Positions 12,689-22,440 of a stretch of DNA of 29,253 bases are shown here, one piece after another. Each line of letters opens with the position of its first letter. The stretch's first letter is position 1. A program made the position numbers and the translations under genes. This DNA comes from Isohypsibius dastychi (Eukaryota > Tardigrada > Eutardigrada > Parachela > Isohypsibiidae), in assembly GCA_034696485.1 (NCBI GenBank), contig JAQIWT010000190.1:1-29253 (forward strand), written 5' to 3'. Under the pieces are notes generated by a model. It was not told the origin of the DNA, ran no database searches, and was given only the letters and a program-made list of their open reading frames with translations.

Positions 12689-15600
12689 TCAGTGCTCCGC
12701 GAGCAACCAAAAGGTGACCACTTGACCTTTCCCTTTCACAGGAATTTCGCCACGTTCCTCATATTCGAAAGTTCCAAAAGTCTCCAAGATGCTTTTCGTG
12801 AATGAACTGATCTGAATTTTCAGGGCTGCAAGGACATCAAGCTAGTATGTAACTGAAAACAACTAGTCAGTACAAGGGCTAATTCAACCTTCTCCGGTCG
12901 ATTCCATTCGGCTCGCAGTGTTCACAGTATCACCGAACCTAGAAACCGGATACAAATATTAACACGCAAAAACAGCAAATAGGAGCGTCATCTCGTACAA
13001 GCAATATCTTGGCATAGTAAGTCCCACAACACCTGCGAAGGCATTAAAGTGAGCGAAACCTGCAAATTTTACTGGGTCTAAAACTGAACATACCAGCAAC
13101 ACAGGGTCCCGAATGGAGACCAATTCTTAGTTTCAGACGTTCTTCCGGTCGGTGACGGATCTTGAAAGTCTTAACAGCGAACAGGAGGGCTAAGGCCATT
13201 CTTGAAATATGCACGGCGTGGGACATTCCATTTCGTAAAGGTAGTCCGGAAACACACTGAGAAAAACAGATTGCCGTCACTGTATCTGTATATCGAAGTG
13301 CACGTCGCATCCTTACCATGTAGCTGTCTCCGATAGTTTCCACTTTATACACATCGTATCGCATAATGATGTTGTCAAAACACGTGTAGCTTAAAACATA
13401 GAACGGAAATAATAACCAGTGCTCGATTGCTCAGAACCTTACAGATCATTCAAGAAATCGACGATCTGCATCGGTGTGCTCGAGGAAGACAGCGTAGTGA
13501 ATCCGACGATATCGCTGAAAACAAACACCTCCACGTTGTCACTCTCCGACAACATCAGTCAGCCAGTCTGGTACCTAAAATATATTGTGACACTTTCATA
13601 GCTTTCCGGGTGGACCTGTTCACCGCGTTTCAACTGCTCTGCAACCGCCCTGGTAACAATCACGGATGAAGTGCTTATAGTTTGAGGGTTGCTCTTTCGG
13701 CAAACCTGGGTAACACTTGGCTCAATAAATTATCGCTTTTTCGTTTCTCTTCCAAGAAGGCTTGCGTTTTTTCTTCAACGATACTCTCCAGGTTCGATGC
13801 ATATTGCTCCATTCGGCTCAATAAAGCATCCATAATGTTCCCTTGAGGAGCATCATTTCTACACATAACATGTTATGTCATAATCACGTACACTTTTGAT
13901 CGAACGCTTCCAAGATTACTTGGTAATTTCTCGCATCACCGCTCGAATTTCCGAGAACTTTGGTCGATCAACTGGATGTTGCGCCCAACATCGCCGCATC
14001 AACTGAGTCAATTCCTTCGAGGAAGCGCTTTCTTCGACTTTCGGACGGAATGGTGGATCCATATCTTTCAATATTCGATGCACAATATCTAGAATGAAAC
14101 ATGAATCGAAACTAATTATCACTCTCAATCAAGGACATTCTCAATTCAGCTAAATCAATGACACACCTTCGGCTGGCAACTGAAACATGGAAAATGGCTC
14201 TTCCCGCAGGATGATTTCCTGTAATATAATCCCGAAGCTATACACATCGCCTTCCGAAGTACCACCGGTATTTTTCTGTATTTCCTCAGGAGCTCTCCAT
14301 AACAGAGTTTGAAAATATACGTTGTCAGGTTTAAGGGGCATTGCATTCTCAAAGAATAAAGGCAGTCCATAATCTCCAACTTTCAAGACGAAGCGACTGT
14401 CAATCCAACAACATCGTGAGGTCAGCCTGCCATGAACTTGAAAAACAGATCCATGTATGTAAATCATTCCTTTTAGCAGATCGTTGATCAATGAATTCTT
14501 GAAAAGGTCATCGAGCTTGATCGCATCATTGGACAGCATGTTCTGCAAAACGTGATGGTTATAAGCAACTTCTAACACTAGGTAGACACTATAGACGCAC
14601 TAGACTATCATCATATTAGTGTTACCTGAAGAATTCCTTTCGTACATAGTTCGTATATAACAGCTGTCCTGTCAGGACCCAGAATCGCTCCCACAAAGCG
14701 CAACAGGTTTTCATGTGTCGTTGTCCGGACATCTTTGATTTCAATCATGAGCATCTTGTTCAGCTCGATCTTACTTTTTTCGCATCGCCTAATAATCACA
14801 TGATTGCCCCGAAATGTTGCCGCCGCTGTTCCTGTTTGTGGGCTTGATGTCTGCGACATGTTCTGATCGCTCACAGAGTTGTCTCCAACATATGGAGTCT
14901 CAGTATCAACGGTCGTTCGAGATGTCTTCGAAGATGCTGCGATATTATTCGTAAAGTTGACCTCACTCCACACGCCAATCCAGTCCATTGATGTCAATGC
15001 CGCCTGCTCTTTTGCTCTTCGAAAAATGAGGATGCCCGTGATCACAGCCAAAATCAGCACTCCGAACGCCACTCCGACTATGATCTCGATTAACGGTTGT
15101 CCTGAAAGCCAAAGTGTGATCAAATTATCAAAGTACTAAACTTAAGTCTTAAAAACGAACGTCAAGATTCTCCAACACAACCTAAGCGCTCACACCTCAA
15201 AAAAAGCCAATCATCAAAAGGCAAATCACTAAAATTGCGAATCATCAAAACGCTCCCAAATACGGCAAACAAAACCCAAGGGTGTTTGTTCAGCAATTAC
15301 GACGTTCTGGCTCACTTTGCGGCTGACATGCTGGATTTTCGCCGGTGAACCCGCATCTGGGCCTGTTCAAGGGTGGTCTCTTGTCTTTTCCCGGCCAGCT
15401 GATATTGCTGACTTCTTCGTAAAGACCACGGAACCCATAATAATTTGCTACAAGTTGGAACTGGTCGCTGCCTTGAACCATATGATAAAGCTGATGATCA
15501 TCGGAGCGGTCTCCCCAAGGATCAATGTAGACTCTTCCAGATGCTCCACCTAGTAAACCCTCACAGTCAGTACTCCATTCTCACAGTGTATCTGCGTTCT

Positions 15601-17353
15601 GTTCGTGACTTCCAGACGGAAACAATATCTACCTTCAAAGGTAATCCCCCAGAATCTTTGAGTGAGCGGCAAAATGAATTCCTTGCTAACGTTGAATCCG
15701 TCATTCACCTACACCAATACTCTTTATGGTTGTACGGTTCCAAAGCAGTCCATATGCTTACCGTCATATTGGCTGTTGCAGCAAACATAATAACTGAATC
15801 GTGAAATGCACCTGTATGATGTAAAGCTGGAAGTTACGGAATCACCGGAAATTTGGTTATAACGGTATGTAAAATCAAAGAAAAAAGATATAGTTAATGT
15901 CGACTTTGTGACCGGGGTAGTGCTTTAGTGCCTGATTGGTGACATCTTTCTCAAATTTCTGGTAAGCCGGGAGGGACTTTTTGTCCATTAGGGTCAACAC
16001 AAACAACGACGAATATGCATGCCTGGCTTCGGCATCATAAGGGTCATCTGCGAATATCAAAATCTGAGAAGAACTCATTTAGTTGTTCCTTGAGTTCATT
16101 CTCACTTTGCTTCCATCCTTTCTTGCCAGTTCCAACCAATTCGTCTTGATAAAGATCAAGTGCCAGGAATGCATATTCTCCTTCGCACATTCCGATGCGA
16201 TTCGCGGTCAGCATGAACTTCCGGAGCAGAATCGACTCCATAACCAAAACGAAGACTACATGAACACAAACCGACTGAATACATTATTACCAGAACAAAA
16301 TTGGACAGCTAACTTCTTCCATTCTTTGCAGCACTTCGAAGATATGTCTCCATCATTTCGGTTGAGTTAATGCTTCCGGTTTTGAACGTGATCTCGAATG
16401 GCGCCAAATTATTGTCAGCCAGAATATTTACGAATCCTATTTGACGCAGAAATGTCAGTACATTACATGAACATTGATGCCGGCTGAGATTTCGAGATTT
16501 GACATTTCGACTAAAACCATTCTGACGCCACAGACTCAATTTGATTAATTTTCATCTGGTAACCTGCATGGCTTCAAATCAGGATAAATAAATCTGATGT
16601 CTATTCTCGCGAGACCATCTGTATGCAAACATTATCCAGCCTCACCTCGCGTGCTGACATTTTTTGGATAATCGCAACAATCCCGGATCAGCACAATATT
16701 GGTCCACTGATAAAACTTCATCATTTGGACGAAAATTCTCCAAAGTGAATACGTGTTGAAGGAGAATCGGATCAAATAGGGATACATGAACGTAGTATCG
16801 ATCAGCTCTCCGGCGCCACTAAGAATCGGAACTTTGAAAAAAGTCGTTAACTCGCATACTATGATAAGATCGTCACTACATCCTGAAAAAAAAATCAGAA
16901 TTAAAATCAGGAATACAAACGAATAAACATCTTCAAATAAATCCAACCAAACCCCCAAAAAGTAATTCGTTTGTTGTGAAAACGGTGCATAGCTATATAA
17001 TCCGTGTAAGGGTTGTTACCTGGACCAATAACGACGTCAACTTGCTCGATGACTGAAAGAATTACAGATTGTCCCAATGAGTTCCCTGGCGAGCAAACGG
17101 TGTCATAAGCGATCCAAATTGTTTCGAATTCCACGTTATATTGCTCCAAAGCTACAGCATATCCAACTTCGATGGCGGGTCGGACATTTTTCATGTCGTA
17201 CATCAGCGACGAGTTTTCCGTCAAAATCACTCCAGCTCTGACCTTTATCGGACTGCGGCGGCATGATATCATTGCGGCAAACGCCAACACAAGCATCAGA
17301 ACCAATATACTCATCCAGGAGTTCCTGTAAAACACAGGAACGGTAAACACCAT
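12689..17353 (-). CDS. Natriuretic-peptide-receptor-like membrane guanylyl cyclase
   Basis: Single-pass receptor that makes cGMP when its extracellular domain binds ligand. Nineteen exons: 17353-17020, 16882-16646, 16436-16314, 16255-16106, 16047-15892, 15820-15762, 15708-15633, 15549-15301, 15101-14626, 14542-14167, 14088-13920, 13858-13706, 13649-13575, 13514-13443, 13389-13317, 13256-13094, 13032-12999, 12938-12889, 12825-12689; 1053 residues (human NPR1 1061). Order: signal peptide, ANF-receptor ligand domain, [12 protein letters not shown] juxtamembrane cysteines, membrane helix about 466-489, kinase-homology domain (Lys of VAIK is Arg566; HRD replaced by HGR), dimerisation helix ([13 protein letters not shown]), and cyclase domain with metal-binding Asp879 (FSDIVGF) and Asp923 (ETIGDSY). 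The Glu of KVETIGD and Cys of [16 protein letters not shown] mark GTP specificity. Intron 5 is AT-AC; the others are GT-AG. An alternative start ATG lies at 17314. The peptide ligand cannot be told from sequence. Confidence 0.93.
15821..15891 (-). other. Candidate U12-type AT-AC intron in the guanylyl cyclase gene
   Basis: This 71-base intron starts ATATCTTTTTT (minor-spliceosome consensus ATATCCTTT), has TTCCGTAAC (consensus TTCCTTAAC) about 13 bases before the end, and ends in AC. Splicing it joins AACT to ATCATACAG, giving residues INYHTGAFHD, which align without gaps to the VN-x5-FHD segment of vertebrate NPR proteins. The only GT-AG alternative (donor GTCACA inside the preceding codons) deletes about ten residues of this conserved segment. 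Confidence 0.7.
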
Positions 17354-17420
17354 TTTCAATCACGATCTCGAAAACAACTGTCACACTTGAAAGAAAAAGG
17401 AAGAAAAATGAGGGCCCGTT

Positions 17421-17428
17421 ATTTATAA
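17421..17428 (-). promoter_or_regulatory. TATA box of the guanylyl cyclase gene
   Basis: TATAAATA on the minus strand, 68 bases before the ATG at 17353. Start of transcription would fall around 17398; no clear initiator motif is visible there. Confidence 0.5.
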
Positions 17429-17566
17429 GCATGTCATGGCTCTCGTACAAAAAGTACGCAGGTGAGGCGGACTCTCTCGATTACTTGTGTCCATAGATTT
17501 TCGGAAAAGTGATTGTTTTTCTCATGAAGGAAATTAACTATTGATGGATTAAGGGAATCCGGATAA

Positions 17567-17574
17567 TATAAAGG
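17567..17574 (+). promoter_or_regulatory. Plus-strand TATA-like box of an unassigned transcript
   Basis: TATAAAGG on the plus strand, with transcription expected near 17597. No coding start follows directly; the nearest plus-strand gene is the serpin 1.2 kb away, so this could serve a non-coding serpin leader exon or a non-coding RNA covering the hairpins at 17717-17758. Confidence 0.3.
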
Positions 17575-17715
17575 CGGTGCGAATCAATTGAATCAATCAA
17601 CACACTGGATACCTTCTAACTTAATCGAATCAAGGAAGTGAAAAATCAAAGAACGGTACGAGCATTGAGCAATGGTTTCCGGTCTCTAGAGAATGTTCCC
17701 GGTGTAACTACAGAA

Positions 17716-17759
17716 AGCCGGGCCGGGAAAGCCCGGTCGGAGTGTCACCGGCTGACACC
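17716..17759. other. GC-rich double stem-loop segment
   Basis: Two adjacent hairpins in AT-rich surroundings: CCGGGC (17718-17723) with GCCCGG (17731-17736), and GTGTCA (17742-17747) with TGACAC (17753-17758). AGCCGG at 17716-17721 can alternatively pair with CCGGCT at 17748-17753, and GGTGT at 17701-17705 with ACACC at 17755-17759, so the segment could switch folds. Function unknown. Confidence 0.35.
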
Positions 17760-18819
17760 TTCGAGAATGCGTAATTAGCAAGCAAAAAACGTCAAGAGAT
17801 ATCGCCAATAATATTGTCGTACAACTGGAACAAATCATTCGATTGTGCTTCAGTTTCGCAGAGCGCAGCATCACTTTGAGTGTTTTGTCACGACTTTCGC
17901 GAACTACCAGTCAGTAAGCCAGGTACTTCTGCCCAGATGTACGCTCGATTTTGTTTTCCAGAGCTCCTCAAATATGGTTTTGTAGACCGCAACCAAGCGC
18001 TCTCCAAGTAAAAATTCAATTTCAACACCGAAGACGGCGAATTCTACTGGTAATTAAACTAAAATACTCACTCAATAATATTCTTTTGGGACATTACTGC
18101 ATGTAAAGATAGACTCCATGTAGTCTATATAGACTTTATATACTTTAAGATTGATATTTGAAAATGAATCAGATCGAAAAGTTACGATATGTTTCAAGAA
18201 ATAGTCTGACCTGACGCATAATCCATGAGATACGACACACTATGAATCACAGTTCGGCGTCTTAAATTTGAAACAGAAATAATCTGATGTCAGCTGGAAA
18301 AAGAAAAGAAAAATTATGAATGGAAAAGTTGCATAGATAATTATCACAAGCTCCTCTGCTGCCACATATTCCCGGCCGGAATAGGATCACGCTTGTTATT
18401 TCTACAAAAATCCCTGCTACTTTTTCTCGAGAACTATGAAAAAACAATTCATTATCCGGGAAAAATAAGGCTGGAAACTCTTTCTACAAAATACCAGATC
18501 TTGCCACAAAACAAATTCATTGGCATTTTATGATTCATTCAAACTTTTCAGGTTCAAGTGCACTAACGCCGCGGCTTTTGCACAACGCACCTCCTTGTTT
18601 TCCAGATTACGATTGAAAGCGAAACGAAGTACACCAGAAATATGCATTCATAACATTCACCAATTTTACGATGTTCACATTTTACTTTCTGGAATCACGG
18701 TGATTTCAAATAATTCGGGTTTTTCAAAGGTTACTTCTGGTGATTCATACAACCCTCCCCAAACTGGTTTTCATTTATGCTTATCGATCGCTATGAATAT
18801 CAACTGATACCCAATCCAA

Positions 18820-20549
18820 ATGCACACTGCAAGCCTCCTCAACTTTTCACTACTTATTTACCAGACCTTCCATTGTCTCCCGGTGCCACGTAGCTCTTCC
18901 GATCACCCTGTCATCCAGAATCTTCTTCCAAATAAAGCAAACATGTCGGAGCATCTCGAAAACTTGAAGCAGTCGCTGGACGCTTTCGCACTGGACTTAT
19001 ACCATCAAGTAGCGAAAAATCCGTCGGAGAATCTGTTCATGTCACCGCTGAGCGTTTCTTCTGCATTGCTGTTGGTTTATCTCGGAGCCAAGGACGCCAC
19101 CAAATCGGAGCTCGACGCCGTTTTGCATTTCGACAAGATCTTCGCATCCAATCAACAAAACCTGTTGACGGCTTATGAAGATGTCCTTCGAGTGTTCGTT
19201 CCACCTAAAACGGATAAAGGAGTCGATGCTTACGATTTATCGTTGGCTAACAAGGCCTACATCAGCAACAAACTCCAAGTGAAGCAGGAATATTTGGGAT
19301 TCATCCAGAAACATCTCCGCAGCGAAGTTGGACAAGTCGATTTCGCGAAAGACGCTGAGAGAACACGACAAGAGATAAACAACTGGGTGGTAAGTTTTGG
19401 TAATTGACAGATTTCAGAATGAAAGATTTAGCTTGTGCTTGTGTATCTGTAGTACCACAACAATGCCGAAAAAGGCAGAAAAAATCATTTTGTTATCCTG
19501 GCGATTGTAGTGAAAAACCTGTACATCATTTTGAAGTAAACTTCTATTTGGACAATGTCACAATGGTCAGTTTTTCTAGCATAATCTATGTTTAGTTTAC
19601 CGCCCTTAGTTCGTCGAACATTTTTTCAAAATGTCGGCCAGTTTTGTTGATTGCGGGTGGTTGGCTGAATTTGTTGTGTTTTTTGACAGGAAAAACAAAC
19701 CCACGACAAAATTAAAGACCTTCTGGCCGCCGGTACGATTTTGCCATCGACCCTGATGGTTCTTGTCAATGCGATCTACTTCAAAGCAAGCTGGCTGACG
19801 AAATTCAAGGAAGAGAATACCATGAAAGAAAGCTTCCAAAACATCGACGGAAGCAGTTCTCAAGTGGACCTGATGTTCGCCGGTGAAAAGACGAAATTCT
19901 TCTATACCGACAACTTTGAGGCCGACGCCCAAAACGAGATCAAGCTACCAGCATTCCAAGCGGTGGAAATACCATATGAGCAGAATGAAATGTCTATGTT
20001 GATCTTGTTACCTCGTGACAAGAATGGCATCGCTGATCTGGAGCGAGCTTTGACCGCTGAGCAGTTGAACAACACTCTTCAGCGAATCTCCAAAAGAGAA
20101 GTCAAGTTGTGGATTCCTCGGTTCAAGCTGGAACAGACCATCGAATTGGTCGACATTTTAACCCACATGGGTATTCGGAATTTGTTCAGTAACCCGGACT
20201 TGAGTGGAATCGCGGAGGGTCTTGTTGTTTCCGGTGCGATTCACAAGGCGTTTGTTGGTACGCAAGATAAGTGTTTTTTTTTGGATTACAAAGCTTCTCA
20301 AATTTGTGTGGTTTTTGCAGAGGTGAACGAAGAAGGAACGGTGGCAGCCGCTGCTACGGCTATAATGATGACCAGGTATGAGCTTTTTATTAATCTTTAA
20401 ACTTGACTTGAATTTTGTTTTTCAAAAGATCCATGGTGATGCATCCGCCTCCGCCGGTGGAATTCCGGGCTGATCACCCTTTTATATTCGCCATCCGCCA
20501 TGAAAAGACTGGACTTCTTACTTTCCTCGGTCGTGTTGCCAAATTCTAA
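18820..20549 (+). CDS. Serpin (serine protease inhibitor family)
   Basis: Suicide inhibitor fold. Four exons: 18820-19389, 19690-20257, 20321-20375, 20429-20549; 437 residues from the first ATG, or 396 from Met42 (18943, MSEHLENLK). The longer form begins with a weak hydrophobic leader (LLNFSLLIYQTF) and could be secreted; the shorter one matches clade-B style intracellular starts. Landmarks: NLFMSPLSVSSALLLVYLGA, LANKAYI, INNWV, VLVNAIYFKASW, the SMLILLPRD strand, LSGIAEG, IHKAFVEVNEEGTVAAAATA (inhibitory hinge, small residues P15-P9) and C-terminal DHPFIFAIRHEKTGLLTFLGRV. The reactive loop reads AIMMTRSMVMHPPPP: Arg398-Ser399 is the likely scissile bond, implying a trypsin-like target, though counting from the hinge puts Arg at P2. 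The last intron splits the Arg398 codon. Confidence 0.92.
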
Positions 20550-20837
20550 CAACCGGCAATTCGCTAACATACGGATATTTTTTTAATCATTTTAGCCTAA
20601 GCTTAGAAATAGATCGGTGCCTTACCCGCCAACATTTAAGTTTTATTGCAAAAGCTGTTTTTCAAACCATTCGGCGTGGTTGGTGATTTAAATACTGGTA
20701 TCAGAAATTATGGCCAAGTTAAACAAACGAGCTCGTTCGAATCAAGTCAGTTAAAACATTTGTGGGCTTACGGTTGAAATCACAAAAGCCCGTGACTTTA
20801 GAACGAAAGAAAAATGGGAGAACTGCACTTAAAAAAT
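20550..20837. other. Tail-to-tail gap between serpin and the cysteine-rich secreted gene
   Basis: Contains 3' UTRs of two convergent genes. TTTATT at 20642-20647 gives a minus-strand AATAAA about 190 bases beyond the stop of the cysteine-rich gene. No plus-strand AATAAA for the serpin is seen here. Confidence 0.45.
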
Positions 20838-21665
20838 CTAGCACTGCGCAAGAACTTGGGGATGGCAATTGTAGGCCAGGAAAGAATCGGTTACGATTGC
20901 TTGGAAGATTTCAGTCGCAGCGGCGCTACATTTGGCTGTGGATGTGGGAATCAGGCAATCTTCGTACGATTTGAGCTCACTGCAAAATTTTATCGAGACT
21001 GAATGAATATTATTGTTCGGATATTTAAATGGGGAACTCACCAGCACAATTGTTTGTGGACCACCACGAATTTCGCCGGCTCGATTTTGAAAAGCTTCTC
21101 ATTTTTCGTCGTCAGAAACAAATGCAGACGATCCAGAAGTGGTTTCTCGCACTTGGCGTACCTATGAGAATATAAAAGCGCGGTGAAAAAAATTGAAGTT
21201 GATGGTACGGATTTGAAAAAATTGCTCACCATGTGGAACTGTCAGGTGGGCAGCCAGTTGTGATATTTTCAACCTTCAACGCGCAGAAATCTTTCCGGGT
21301 TTCGTTAAGTAAAAGGTTAGGCTGAGCCTGTTTCGGAAAACATCGCTTTCCATATTCGATGAGGCACAGACGTCCAGATTGATCTAGTCTGTAAAGAATA
21401 AGTTTTCGTGATTATCTCCAGTTCAATAAATAATGCCGAAAACTGGTGACTGGAGAAAAGTAGTTTCAGTTACTACTTACTCGCACTGAGTGGTGAGATC
21501 TTTTTTCCATTTTTCACTCGTAAAAGGCGCTTTCTTAAGTTCCTCATATCGTTGAAAAAAATAATCCGATGCTGGTTTGATACACTCGTCAGCAATTGTT
21601 TTATTGCAGCTAGGAACCGCTACCGCTGTGGAGATCAGTCCGAGAATAACCAGAAGATACATCAT
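20838..21665 (-). CDS. Small secreted cysteine-rich protein, family not recognised
   Basis: Four exons: 21665-21481, 21388-21230, 21161-21042, 20979-20838, all GT-AG with agreeing phase; 201 residues. A clear signal peptide (MMYLLVILGLISTAVA) precedes a mature domain with 14 cysteines, including a CC pair formed across the last splice junction and a cysteine as the final residue. Three N-glycosylation sequons (NKT, NET, NIT) support passage through the secretory route. No catalytic motif is visible. Spacing and size recall nematode secreted cysteine-rich families such as DUF19/T20D4.11-like proteins, but I cannot confirm that. A canonical TATA box and initiator lie just upstream. Confidence 0.8.
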
Positions 21666-21712
21666 GGTAGAACGGTAAATCGATGGTTTTACAGGCTCAA
21701 GAAATCAAACCA

Positions 21713-21747
21713 GACTGTTGATTTTCGTATGAAATCGGCTTTATATA
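21713..21747 (-). promoter_or_regulatory. TATA box plus CAGTC initiator of the cysteine-rich secreted gene
   Basis: TATATAAAG (21747-21739 on minus) is followed 31 bases later by the A of CAGTC (21717-21713), the textbook spacing of a TATA/initiator promoter. The ATG is about 50 bases further on, giving a short leader. Confidence 0.65.
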
Positions 21748-22404
21748 CAGGGAAGACACGAAAGTAAACTGGGGCGCTTCATTGTTATTCGGAAATTTAA
21801 CTGAATATCTTGGAATAACAGGTGGAGGAAGGAAAGTGTTAAGATGGATTGTGTACCGTAACTGGGTCGTACGACTTTCCCTTTACGGATATGCCTGTGA
21901 AGCTGACAGGTTGACAAATGGTTAGAAATTCTTGGAAATATCCGTAGGAATATTTTCGAGTTTGAGGCAGCATTTTCTGAGAATTATCTGCACTTCAAGG
22001 TTTTTAGCACGACAAACTATGACCATTCTTCTTTGAGGAATACATTACACATTCACTTTCATTACGACAAAACTGTTGCTGATTTAAAAGAAACGGTGGA
22101 TGTGTTGCTGGTTCAAGCTGCGATGTTGCTTAAATGATCAATACGACTTTTGGAATACTCAAAACAAAACTGACAGAAAACTACAACACACCGGCGAATC
22201 CTAAGCAATTCAGCACATTTTTCACCTGCACTTCGATCCACAAAGAATTCTATTCTTTGACTACAATGACTACAAACAAAATTGCGTAAGATCTTGAATA
22301 GAGAACGGCGGTCTCATGAAAAAGGCCTTGTGCATCATCAGATTTAGTTTTTAATCTTTCGATTTGACGCAGGGTTGTTCTTGTTGCGCAGTTTGCATAA
22401 AACA
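21748..22404. other. Intergenic region between two divergent genes
   Basis: Separates the cysteine-rich gene (-) from the small heat-shock gene (+). AT-rich. I looked for contiguous nGAAnnTTCnnGAAn heat-shock elements: the closest (about 21924-21940 and 22248-22262) have wrong spacing or orientation. No coding exon seen. Confidence 0.45.
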
Positions 22405-22436
22405 TATAAGTTCTGCTAAAGCCGAAGCTTTCAGTC
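22405..22436 (+). promoter_or_regulatory. TATA box plus CAGTC initiator of the small heat-shock gene
   Basis: TATAAG (22405-22410) with CAGTC at 22432-22436, the initiator A 28 bases from the first T of the TATA box. The ATG at 22441 then leaves a leader of only about 8 bases; the second Met codon follows directly. Confidence 0.6.
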
Positions 22437-22440
22437 TTTT

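Larger units (their letters stand above)
17354..18819. other. Divergent intergenic region between guanylyl cyclase (-) and serpin (+)
   Basis: Holds promoter candidates on both strands (listed separately), a GC-rich structured segment at 17716-17759, a perfect 14-base palindrome AGTCTATATAGACT (18122-18135), and otherwise AT-rich sequence. A non-coding first serpin exon may lie here, for example ending at the good donor gtaagcc near 17913. No other coding gene is evident. Confidence 0.5.

Noticed and set aside
15811-15913. GT-AG reading of cyclase intron 5 (donor GTCACA, acceptor CAG)
   Set aside because: It keeps frame but removes about ten residues conserved in length between NPR proteins and this one; the AT-AC reading keeps them and has branch-site support.
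21920-22270. Heat-shock-element-like GAA/TTC clusters upstream of the small heat-shock gene
   Set aside because: The units are not in alternating orientation at 5-base spacing, so they do not meet the heat-shock-element definition.
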